From Leptospira sp. WS4.C2 (GTDB lineage: Bacteria; Spirochaetota; Leptospiria; Leptospirales; Leptospiraceae), in NCBI RefSeq assembly GCF_040833985.1, contig NZ_CP162139.1, positions 2,624,001-2,688,000 on the forward strand: a stretch of 64,000 nucleotides of DNA, read 5' to 3'. The notes below the pieces were generated by a model, which was given only the letters and a program-made list of their open reading frames with translations, was not told where the DNA came from and made no database searches. Below, one piece after another: positions 17,641-25,220 of the stretch. How positions within the stretch are numbered: the first letter of the stretch is position 1; each line of letters begins with the position of its first letter. A program made the translations under genes and the position numbers.

Positions 17641-18363
17641 TTACTTTTTCACAGATATTTTCGATTCCTCTTTTTTATTTTGCTGTGGAGACAAACCATC
17701 CAAAATCAAGTTAAGTCCAAACTCAAACTGATGAAGTCCATTATATTTTCCAGCGATCACTTCTTTGGTTAGATTGGTTAGATAAGGGAAGGGACTAGAT
17801 TCTAATTGCGGCATAAATCCTTCTGCCTTTTTTGCATACTCTTCTGGTTGGATTGGGAAATTCAATTCTTGTAATATAAAGCCATATATATGGCTGTCGA
17901 TTGTATTGATGATATGATCTGCTACTTGCAAAGAAAATCCTGCGAAGTGAAGGCAACCGAGTGTAGCATCGAAGTAAGTTAACATGGCCTGCCCTACATT
18001 GATTCGCGAAACAATGAGGAGAGTGACCCATGGGTGTAAAATTAGAATCTCGCGAGCAGACTTTGCTCTCTTTTTCATTTCCTTTTTCCAGTCTCCACCA
18101 ACTTTTGGTAATGTGATCTCAGAAATGACAAGATCTGCGATTCCGTCGAGTAGTTCGTCTTTATTTTTAACATGATTGTATAAAGACATCGCTTCCACAC
18201 CTAAAGTTGATGCCAAATTCCGCATAGATAGCTTTTCTAGGCCGAACTCATCAGCAAATTGGATGGCTGTCCTTAAAACTAATTCTTTGTTGAGATTCTG
18301 ACGTAATTTACCTTTTTTTTGTAGTTTAGTAAAAGTTAACTTATGTTTCTTTTTTTTAAGCAT
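17641..18363 (-). CDS. TetR-family regulator with TetR_C-type ligand domain
   Basis: The 240-residue protein begins with a very basic leader (MLKKKKHKLTFTKLQKKGK), then the TetR HTH at about 27-75 (LRTAIQFADEFGLEKLSMRNLASTLGVEAMSLYNHVKNKDELLDGI). The spacing and the AMSLYNHVKNK recognition helix resemble the tetracycline-repressor subgroup, whose ligand domain binds small drug-like compounds. It is divergent from the oxidoreductase at 18497 and very likely binds the palindrome between them. The basic leader may include a wrong early start; a later start is possible. Confidence 0.85.
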   Translation of the reverse strand: MLKKKKHKLTFTKLQKKGKLRQNLNKELVLRTAIQFADEFGLEKLSMRNLASTLGVEAMSLYNHVKNKDELLDGIADLVISEITLPKVGGDWKKEMKKRAKSAREILILHPWVTLLIVSRINVGQAMLTYFDATLGCLHFAGFSLQVADHIINTIDSHIYGFILQELNFPIQPEEYAKKAEGFMPQLESSPFPYLTNLTKEVIAGKYNGLHQFEFGLNLILDGLSPQQNKKEESKISVKK

Positions 18364-18446
18364 TTACTTGCCTTTCTAGATTTTATATCATAGATTTCAC
18401 TATCTTTCCAATGTTTTAAAATCAAATTGTACAGAAATATATTTCG

Positions 18447-18473
18447 TTGACAAACTTACACTGTAAGTATAAA
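18447..18473 (+). promoter_or_regulatory. Promoter with embedded operator, TetR / oxidoreductase intergenic
   Basis: TTGACA (18447-18452) and TATAAA (18468-18473) are spaced 15 bases apart. Between them lies the perfect palindrome ACTTACA-C-TGTAAGT (18454-18468). A repressor bound there would block RNA polymerase. It is the likely site of the adjacent TetR protein. Confidence 0.65.
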
Positions 18474-18496
18474 CAGTAATTCAGGAGTCTAAACCC

Positions 18497-19456
18497 TTGA
18501 AAGTGATAACTTGCAGAAAATATGGATCCCCAGATGTTCTCCGATTAGAAGAATGGGAAACCCCTTCCCCCAAAAAAGATGAAATCAGAATCAAAAATCA
18601 TAATACAACTGTTAATTCTGGCGATTGGCGTATTCGTAAACCCGACCCAAAGTTAGTCCGATTATTTTTTGGCTTCACCAAACCAAGAACGACAATTCTG
18701 GGATTATCAGTTTCTGGAGTGGTGGAAGCCGTGGGAGAAAACGTTACTAAGTTTAAAGTGGGAGACAAAGTTTTTGGATCTACTGGAATGCAAATGGGTG
18801 CTTATGCAGAATACGTATGTGTAAAAGAATCCTCAGTCGTTACAATTCTTCCAAAAGAAATATCATTTTCGGAAGGGGCTGGTCTATCTTTTGGAAGTTT
18901 GACAGCACTCGACTTTATTCAAAAATGTAAAATACAAAAGGACCAAACAATTATTATTTATGGTGCTTCTAGCTCGGTTGGTACTTCCGCAATCCAATTA
19001 GCAAAACATTTTGGAGCTATTGTAACAGCCGTTTGTAGCAAGAAAAATTTCGAATTAGTCAAATCAATTGGTGCGGATTCTGTTATGGATTATGAGGAGT
19101 TTCACAGAGAATCGCATAAAAAAACTTACGATGTGGTATTTGAATGTGTGGGAAAATCTTCCATTTCATCCAACCTTCAACATCTATCAAAAGGTGGAGT
19201 TTTGGTATTAGTAGGGGCTTCATTTGGAGATATGTTTAGAGCTGCTTGGATTTCACTAACAAAGAGAATTAAAATCAAATTTGGACCAATTGCGGAAACT
19301 TTGGAAAATTTGAAGTTTTTAACAGAGCTTGCCAAAGATGGCCATTTGAAAGTGGTGATTGACAAAACATATCTTTTAGAAGAAATAGTTGAGGCACATA
19401 CATATGTGGAAGCGGGTCACAAACGTGGCAATGTAGTAATAAACATTACCAACTAA
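18497..19456 (+). CDS. NAD(P)-dependent MDR oxidoreductase (quinone oxidoreductase type)
   Basis: The 319-residue protein is a medium-chain dehydrogenase without the catalytic zinc Cys and His set. It has the cofactor motif IIYGASSSVGTSAIQLAKHFGA and the N-terminal substrate half typical of quinone reductase/zeta-crystallin types. It starts with TTG at 18497, nine bases after AGGAG, a well-supported non-ATG start. Together with the divergent TetR gene it looks like an inducible system against electrophiles or quinones; the inducer is unknown. Confidence 0.83.
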   Translation: MKVITCRKYGSPDVLRLEEWETPSPKKDEIRIKNHNTTVNSGDWRIRKPDPKLVRLFFGFTKPRTTILGLSVSGVVEAVGENVTKFKVGDKVFGSTGMQMGAYAEYVCVKESSVVTILPKEISFSEGAGLSFGSLTALDFIQKCKIQKDQTIIIYGASSSVGTSAIQLAKHFGAIVTAVCSKKNFELVKSIGADSVMDYEEFHRESHKKTYDVVFECVGKSSISSNLQHLSKGGVLVLVGASFGDMFRAAWISLTKRIKIKFGPIAETLENLKFLTELAKDGHLKVVIDKTYLLEEIVEAHTYVEAGHKRGNVVINITN

Positions 19457-19485
19457 CGAAAATGATGCTGTGTTAGAATAAGAAA

Positions 19486-19509
19486 CCTACCACAAATGTT
19501 TGCGGTAGG
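19486..19509 (-). terminator. Terminator between convergent genes
   Basis: CCTACC-A-CAAA and TTTG-C-GGTAGG pair around TG with one mismatch. On the minus strand the tail is TTTCTTATTC, so it fits the end of the Cys-rich gene at 19524. It may also stop plus-strand read-through. Confidence 0.55.
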
Positions 19510-19523
19510 TCATCCCAGAAGGT

Positions 19524-19811
19524 TTAGTTTGTTTTTAATTGAATTTTTTTGTTTTGTTTCGCTGTGTCCATAAACGTTAGATCATTATAAGGATGATCCA
19601 CTTTACAAACCTTTACATTGGCTGCTGTAGAACAGGAAGCGGTTCCTGAAATTTTACACCCTTTCGCCTCGCAAGCCTTTCGATCCTTTCCTCTACACTG
19701 TTCGCAACCGTTGGTACTGCCGTTTCCACAAAGAAAACAATCCTCTGCAACAAGTGCAGTGGAAGCAAATACTGTCATCAGCATAAAACTAATGGTGACC
19801 AATGTTCTCAT
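19524..19811 (-). CDS. Small secreted cysteine-rich protein
   Basis: The 95-residue protein has a signal peptide (MRTLVTISFMLMTVFASTALVA) and a mature part with eight cysteines, including paired CFLC and CEQC motifs that suggest disulphides or metal binding. I recognise no family. AGGAGAG lies before the start at 19811, which is preferred over 19838. It could be a periplasmic protein. Convergent with the MDR gene. Confidence 0.7.
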   Translation of the reverse strand: MRTLVTISFMLMTVFASTALVAEDCFLCGNGSTNGCEQCRGKDRKACEAKGCKISGTASCSTAANVKVCKVDHPYNDLTFMDTAKQNKKIQLKTN

Positions 19812-19893
19812 ATTCTCTCCTACTTTACTGTTCAACAAAACAGAAAGAAAGCGAATTCTAACAGAAGCTAATTAATTGACAAACTTAATTTTC

Positions 19894-20721
19894 TTACTTC
19901 GGAACGGGTGGTAATACATAAAATAGAATCGCAAAAAAATGACAAAGACTTCCAGAAAGCACAAATAGGTGCCAGATCGCATGATTGAATGGTAATCGAT
20001 CCCAAAGATAAAAAATAACACCCACAGTGTAACTGAGGCCACCTGCCACAAGCCAGGAAATCCCACCAATTCCAATCGCTGTCCGAATGTCTTTGACAAC
20101 AAAAATGGCAAGCCATCCCATTAAAATATAAACAACTACTCGAGCTCCACTGTATTTTCCGGGAAACAATAATAATAAGAGAACTCCGGCAAATGCGAGG
20201 ATCCATACAACAAGAAATAATGTCCAACCCCACTCAGAATGTTCCCGCAAACTAACAAGCGTAAATGGAGTATAAGTTCCCGCAATGAGTAAATAGATCG
20301 ATGCATGATCAATCACTTTAAAGATACGTTTTGTAGCGGAATGATAGATTCCATGATAAAGAGTGGAAGCAAGGTACAAAAGAATGAGTGTCGCCCCATA
20401 AATAGCAGAACTGACAATATGCCAAACATCTCCATACAAAACTGCCATCGTCAAAAGAATGGAAAGTCCTGCGATACTGAGGCCCCCGCCAATCCCATGA
20501 GTGACAGCATTGGCAATTTCATGGCCAATAGAATATTCATGAATGGTATCGATGAGCTCCGTTACGGTTGGATTCTGTTCCATAGCGAGCGGAAGGTTAG
20601 AATCTGCTAAGGTTTGTTTGGTTACTTTTTTTGATTTGGACTTAGCACTTTGTTTGTTCAGCGGTTTTGCAGTGCGAACAGGTTTTTTTGCGGTTTTGGC
20701 TTTTGACTTTTTCGCTTTCAT
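19894..20721 (-). CDS. Hemolysin III / PAQR-family membrane protein with basic N-terminal tail
   Basis: The 275-residue protein has seven membrane helices and the family landmarks: EIANAVTHGIGGGLSI, ASTLYHGIYHSATKR, FKVIDHASIYLLIAGTYTPF and the final FNHAIWHLFVLSGSLCHFFA. His and Asp residues there form the metal-ligand set of PAQR hydrolases. A lysine- and alanine-rich tail of about 40 residues precedes the first helix and is unusual for the family. Despite the name, most members are not haemolysins; lipid or ceramide hydrolysis has been suggested for PAQR proteins. Confidence 0.87.
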   Translation of the reverse strand: MKAKKSKAKTAKKPVRTAKPLNKQSAKSKSKKVTKQTLADSNLPLAMEQNPTVTELIDTIHEYSIGHEIANAVTHGIGGGLSIAGLSILLTMAVLYGDVWHIVSSAIYGATLILLYLASTLYHGIYHSATKRIFKVIDHASIYLLIAGTYTPFTLVSLREHSEWGWTLFLVVWILAFAGVLLLLLFPGKYSGARVVVYILMGWLAIFVVKDIRTAIGIGGISWLVAGGLSYTVGVIFYLWDRLPFNHAIWHLFVLSGSLCHFFAILFYVLPPVPK

Positions 20722-20827
20722 AAGATTATAGTTACATCAATCAAATTCGTATTTATTTCAAACGTCAATCGAAAGAAATAAGAAAGCTTAAAGTTGGTGG
20801 CAATGGGAATAGAGTTCTATAGAATGT

Positions 20828-20843
20828 ACAGAATACTTTCTGT
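20828..20843. promoter_or_regulatory. Inverted repeat before the P-type ATPase
   Basis: ACAGAA-TACT-TTCTGT is a perfect 6-4-6 repeat, 18 bases upstream of the start at 20862. It may be an operator or leader hairpin. I see no full magnesium riboswitch in this 140-base gap. Confidence 0.3.
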
Positions 20844-20861
20844 TCTTATTTGAGGCGCATC

Positions 20862-23408
20862 ATGCAAACTAATCCCAACAATTCCGTTTGGTGGCAAAAA
20901 ACATTGAATGAAACTTTGGACTCCTTAGTCGTCAGCACTACTGGACTAAAATCGGAAGAAGTGGCAATTCGCTTAAAACAATATGGTAACAATCAATTTA
21001 AAGACTATAAAGAAAAACCAATATGGCGCCAGCTATTATTGCGATTTAGAAATCCTTTAATTCTACTCCTCCTTTTTGCGAGCGTTATTTCTGCTTTTAT
21101 GGGTGAAATATCAAATTTCATCATCATTTCCGTCTTAGTTTTATTCAGTGTCCTTTTGGACTTTATACAAGAACACAAAGCAGGAAAAGCAGCAGAGAGT
21201 TTGCGGCATTCCGTTTCCGTTCAGGCAAGTGTGGTCCGAGATGGGCTCACCATCAACATTCCCGTTTCACAAGTTGTTCCTGGTGATCTTGTGTTATTGT
21301 CCGCAGGAGATATGGTTCCGGCCGATGGCAGAATATTAGAGGCAAAAGATTTTTTTGTCAAACAAGCTCTTCTCACCGGAGAAACTTATCCTGTCGAAAA
21401 ACATCCAGGAGAACTTGATCTCCGTTCTAACGATATCACAGAAGCATTCAATGCTGTATTTATGGGAACCACTGCTATTAGCGGTAGCGCCAAAGTTATC
21501 GTTGTAAACACGGGTGCCAATACAGCGATGGGTGCCATTTCCGATAGCCTAGCTATAACTCCACCAGCTAACTCCTTTGAGTTGGGAACACAAAAATTCG
21601 GCATTCTCATTCTGCGTATGACTGTTTTACTTGTATTATTTGTTCTCTTGGTAAATGCAATTTTACACAAACCATGGCTTGATTCTTTTTTATTTGCGGT
21701 TGCTTTGGCAGTAGGGCTAACGCCCGAATTGTTACCAATGGTCATTTCAGTAACACTATCGCGTGGCGCACTCTTAATGGCAAAAAAAAGAGTCATTGTG
21801 AAACAACTTTCTTCGATCCAAAATCTAGGTTCAATGGATACACTCTGTACGGATAAAACAGGAACTCTTACTGAAGCAAAAATCAAATTAGAAAGACATA
21901 TCAATCTTACCGGAGAAGTCAGTGAACGGGTATTGGAACTAGCCTACTTAAATAGTTTTTTTGAAACAGGCTTGAAAAGCCCTTTGGATGAAGCAATTCT
22001 AGATCATGAAGAGATTAATGTCAGCCTTTGGAATAAAATAGATGAAGTACCTTTCGACTTCGAAAGAAGGAGAGTATCCGTTTTATTGGACCATTCAGAA
22101 AAGAAATATCGAATGCTTGTGGTGAAAGGGGCACCAGAGGAAATCATTAGACTCTGCACTAGTTATGAAACAGAAAAAGGGACCATTCAAACCATAGACC
22201 CGGAAACAAAGGAAAAAATCTATTCTGTTTATACTTCCTTAGAGAAGGAAGGTTTTCGTGTCCTCGGAATTGCTTGGCGACAGGAGACGATGAACCATAC
22301 ACACGCCGTTGTAAGCGATGAATCAGAATTAATACTATCAGGATTTGCTGCATTTTTAGATCCACCTAAAGAAAGTGCAAAGATCGCCTTATCTTCGCTC
22401 AACGAAATAGGAATTACCGTTAAAATTATCACCGGCGACAGCGAGCTCGTGACCAAACATGTTTGTTCTGAATTAGATATTCCGGTTCTAGGTGTCCTAA
22501 CGGGCAAAGAGATCGACAGTATAGGCGACTCTGCACTTAGATTTAAAGTCGAATCTACAAATCTATTTTGTCGAATGAATCCTTCCCAAAAAAACAGGAT
22601 TATTTTAGCTCTAAAACAAAGAGGCCATACGGTTGGTTATTTAGGCGATGGAGTCAACGATGCTCCCTCTTTGCACTCGGCTGATGTTGGAATCTCAGTG
22701 GACTCAGGTGTAGATGTAGCCAAAGAAGCAGCGGATATGATTTTATTAGATCATGATTTGTATGTATTGTATGAAGGTGTTATGGAAGGAAGGCGAACTT
22801 TTGGCAATATAATGAAATATATTATGATGGGAACAAGTTCCAATTTTGGGAATATGTTTAGTATGGCAGGTGCAGCTTTGTTTTTACCATTCCTACCTAT
22901 GTTACCCACACAAATTCTTCTCAATAACTTCTTGTATGATATCTCCGAAATTCCAATACCTCTCGATGAAGTGGACAAGGAAGAACTAAAAGTTCCCCGA
23001 GTCATGGATATCAATTTTATTCGGAACTTTATGTTAACAATAGGACCTATTAGTTCTGCATTCGATTTTCTAACCTTTTATGTGATGTTAGTTGTCTTAA
23101 AGGCAAACGAAGCCTTGTTCCAAACAGGTTGGTTTGTCGAATCTCTTTGTACGCAAGTTCTGGTCATCTTCATCATCAGAACCCGAGGAAATCCAATCAA
23201 AAGTAGACCCAACAGATTACTTGCCATTGTATCGATAAGTATCGCTGCCATTGGAGCGATCTTGCCCTTTACTCAATTAGGAACTTATTTCGGACTCGTG
23301 CCTCCGCCGATGGAGTTTTACGCGATTTTAGCGTCTATGGTTGTCATTTATCTTTTAGTAGTGGAAACTGCGAAAAGGATTTTCTATCATTTCCATAGTA
23401 GAAAGTAA
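20862..23408 (+). CDS. mgtA: Magnesium-translocating P-type ATPase (MgtA/MgtB type)
   Basis: From the ATG at 20862 (TTTGAGG six bases upstream; an in-frame TTG at 20850 is less likely) the protein has 848 residues. It shows the P3B-type features: an N-terminal cation ATPase domain, an actuator TGET motif (ALLTGETYPVEK), the phosphorylation site Asp331 in CTDKTGTLT, KGAPEE in the nucleotide domain, TGDSELVTK and GDGVNDAPSLHSADVGISVDS. The membrane part ends with several helices near the C-terminus. It imports Mg2+, with ATP, through the inner membrane. The gene stands alone. Confidence 0.88.
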   Translation: MQTNPNNSVWWQKTLNETLDSLVVSTTGLKSEEVAIRLKQYGNNQFKDYKEKPIWRQLLLRFRNPLILLLLFASVISAFMGEISNFIIISVLVLFSVLLDFIQEHKAGKAAESLRHSVSVQASVVRDGLTINIPVSQVVPGDLVLLSAGDMVPADGRILEAKDFFVKQALLTGETYPVEKHPGELDLRSNDITEAFNAVFMGTTAISGSAKVIVVNTGANTAMGAISDSLAITPPANSFELGTQKFGILILRMTVLLVLFVLLVNAILHKPWLDSFLFAVALAVGLTPELLPMVISVTLSRGALLMAKKRVIVKQLSSIQNLGSMDTLCTDKTGTLTEAKIKLERHINLTGEVSERVLELAYLNSFFETGLKSPLDEAILDHEEINVSLWNKIDEVPFDFERRRVSVLLDHSEKKYRMLVVKGAPEEIIRLCTSYETEKGTIQTIDPETKEKIYSVYTSLEKEGFRVLGIAWRQETMNHTHAVVSDESELILSGFAAFLDPPKESAKIALSSLNEIGITVKIITGDSELVTKHVCSELDIPVLGVLTGKEIDSIGDSALRFKVESTNLFCRMNPSQKNRIILALKQRGHTVGYLGDGVNDAPSLHSADVGISVDSGVDVAKEAADMILLDHDLYVLYEGVMEGRRTFGNIMKYIMMGTSSNFGNMFSMAGAALFLPFLPMLPTQILLNNFLYDISEIPIPLDEVDKEELKVPRVMDINFIRNFMLTIGPISSAFDFLTFYVMLVVLKANEALFQTGWFVESLCTQVLVIFIIRTRGNPIKSRPNRLLAIVSISIAAIGAILPFTQLGTYFGLVPPPMEFYAILASMVVIYLLVVETAKRIFYHFHSRK

Positions 23409-23409
23409 A

Positions 23410-23486
23410 ATCCCTGCGCCAGGGATCGAAGTGGAAATCCTTTGCACGGATGTGCAAAGATTGGAGCGGAGAGCCCGATCGGATCC
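23410..23486. other. Compact two-hairpin element downstream of mgtA, likely a dispersed repeat or structured RNA
   Basis: Hairpin one is ATCCCTG-CGC-CAGGGAT (23410-23426). Hairpin two is CTTTGCAC-GGAT-GTGCAAAG (23440-23459), a perfect eight-base-pair stem. They are flanked by two related sequences, GAAGTGGAAATCC (23428-23440) and GGAGCGGAGAGCCC (23463-23476), which face each other across hairpin two. The tail GATCGGATCC follows. The order looks like a designed RNA fold or a mobile palindromic repeat, not a simple terminator. I recall similar GAAGCGGAAA/GGAGCGGAAAGCCC blocks in other bacterial genomes but cannot verify that here. Confidence 0.55.
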
Positions 23487-23540
23487 TCATTAAAGTTATG
23501 ATGAACCATCCAATGCGAGGCGCCCCAATTCTAATAGATG

Positions 23541-23879
23541 TTATTCGGAAGTTTTTTTCTTCTTATCGTCTTTTTTCTTTTTGGCTTCTTTGGCCTTGTC
23601 GTTCATCTCTGTTTTTTTCTCTTCTCGTTTTTCCATACGAGTGGTTTTCATTTCTTCTAAAGTCACTGATCCATCAGCGTCTTTGTCAAGTTCGGTGAAA
23701 AAACCGTCATGGAATTTTTGCCATTCTTCCTTGGAGACTTTGTTGTCGCCGTTTGTATCCATTTTTTTGAAATGGTCCCCTGCCATCGCATTTTTTCCAT
23801 GACCATCGTGGTCATGAGCGTAAACGGATGCAGTCAAGAGGAAAGCAACACTGGTAAAGATAGTTAGAATTTTTTTCAT
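23541..23879 (-). CDS. Secreted EF-hand calcium-binding protein
   Basis: The 112-residue protein has a signal peptide ending in ASVYA, a His-rich start (HDHDGHGKN) and two EF-hands: DTNGDNKVSKEE and DKDADGSVTLEE, both with full Asp/Asn/Glu ligand sets. A C-terminal Lys/Glu-rich tail follows. It likely binds Ca2+ in the periplasm or outside. The start at 23879, behind GAGG, avoids overlap with the divergent hydrolase gene that a longer frame (to 23963) would create. Confidence 0.82.
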   Translation of the reverse strand: MKKILTIFTSVAFLLTASVYAHDHDGHGKNAMAGDHFKKMDTNGDNKVSKEEWQKFHDGFFTELDKDADGSVTLEEMKTTRMEKREEKKTEMNDKAKEAKKKKDDKKKKTSE

Positions 23880-23954
23880 AAAAAACCTCGGCTTGACTTT
23901 AGAACAGATTTTCATTAACGTCAACACCTTAGTAAGAAATTTTCGGACAAAACA

Positions 23955-25136
23955 TTGAAACAAAAAATTAATATTACTTTAATATCCCTACTCCTTTTTG
24001 TTTGGGTTTCCTCTTTAGTGATGGCAAACCCTGTCACTACCGAGGTTTGTCCCACACCCATTCTCAATCATGATTGGGAAATTAGTAATTCCATCGATTC
24101 GGAATTTGATAAAAAGAAATTTTGTCAATTGGTAAGAGAGATTGGATCGGAAGAAAGTGAACTTCATTCTTTTGTGATTGAACGCCATGGAAAGCTAGTT
24201 ACCGAAGTGTATAACACAAGAAAGGACAACCCATTGAACAAACGCTATGGGCTCAGGTTACCTTTTGATGGAGAAACATCTTTTGATGTAAATACCTTAC
24301 ATGATGTTCGATCCGTCAGTAAATCGGTAACCTCTTTACTTTTTGGAATTGCAATTGATAAAAAGATTATAGAAGGTTTGGACTTTTCTGTTTTGTCCTA
24401 CTATCCAGAATTATCAATTCCAAGTGACGACCCAAGATATGAGATCACGTTGAAACATCTTCTAACAATGAGTAGTGGGCTAGATTGGGAAGAATGGAGG
24501 TATGGGTTTCTATTCAGTGATGAAACAAGGTTGGTCTGGAAAAAGGACATCCCCCGTTTTGTTTTAGACAGGGAAGTCATCACAAAACCAGGAAGCAAAT
24601 TCAAATACAATGGTGGAGGAACCTCTCTACTTTCGGATATACTGATCAAAAAAACAGGAAAATCACTGACTGTTTTGGCAAAGGAATGGTTGTTTGATCC
24701 CTTAGAAATCCAAAACTTTGAATGGGTAGAAGATAAAAATGGTAGAGCTCTTGCCCACGCAGGTCTAAGACTAAAACCAAGGGATATGCTCAAACTAGGA
24801 AGACTTGTTTTAAATCAAGGAACATGGAAAGGAAAACAGATTATCTCAAAACAGTGGTTAAATGACACTTTATCAAAGCATATTGATTCTGGTGTTAGTA
24901 TTTTTCGTAAAGATAAAAAATCGCTTGGTTATGGATACCAATGGTGGCTCGGAGAAGCCGTTCTTGGTGAGAGGAAAATTCCTTGGTCTTTGGCCCTTGG
25001 GAACGGTGGGCAACTCATCTTTGTGATCCCCTCTTTGGATATGACGATAGTCACAACGGCCGGAGGGTATGGAGATCCAACTTCCATCCAAAAGACAATC
25101 GATTTAGTTGAGAATCTCCTAACAACCGTGAAGTGA
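23955..25136 (+). CDS. Exported serine hydrolase, beta-lactamase/class C esterase type
   Basis: The 393-residue protein has a signal peptide (SLLLFVWVSSLVMA) and the penicillin-binding fold: SxxK at Ser120-Lys123 (RSVSKSVTSLL), a KYNGGG segment as the YxN-like motif and GNGGQLIFVIPSLDM near the end. It fits the beta-lactamase-related serine hydrolases, many of which are esterases or D-amino-acid peptidases. The start is TTG at 23955. Resistance to beta-lactams is not implied. Confidence 0.8.
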   Translation: MKQKINITLISLLLFVWVSSLVMANPVTTEVCPTPILNHDWEISNSIDSEFDKKKFCQLVREIGSEESELHSFVIERHGKLVTEVYNTRKDNPLNKRYGLRLPFDGETSFDVNTLHDVRSVSKSVTSLLFGIAIDKKIIEGLDFSVLSYYPELSIPSDDPRYEITLKHLLTMSSGLDWEEWRYGFLFSDETRLVWKKDIPRFVLDREVITKPGSKFKYNGGGTSLLSDILIKKTGKSLTVLAKEWLFDPLEIQNFEWVEDKNGRALAHAGLRLKPRDMLKLGRLVLNQGTWKGKQIISKQWLNDTLSKHIDSGVSIFRKDKKSLGYGYQWWLGEAVLGERKIPWSLALGNGGQLIFVIPSLDMTIVTTAGGYGDPTSIQKTIDLVENLLTTVK

Positions 25137-25144
25137 ATAAACAC

Positions 25145-25181
25145 CATAAGGCCAGACCCAATTTAGGATTTTGGCCTTATG
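25145..25181. terminator. Long-loop hairpin between convergent genes
   Basis: CATAAGGCCA (25145-25154) pairs perfectly with TGGCCTTATG (25172-25181) across a 17-base loop. The T-tract is weak on both strands, so it may be a terminator or an mRNA-stabilising hairpin. Confidence 0.45.
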
Positions 25182-25220
25182 CCAAAATGGAAACTTCTTC
25201 AGAAGATTTACAAAATCTCC

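Noticed and set aside
20722..20861. Possible Mg2+ riboswitch before mgtA
   Set aside because: The gap is too short and lacks the conserved M-box or mgtA-leader features; only a small inverted repeat is present.
21386..21904. 172-codon minus-strand frame inside mgtA
   Set aside because: Antisense to the P-type ATPase phosphorylation region; shadow frame.
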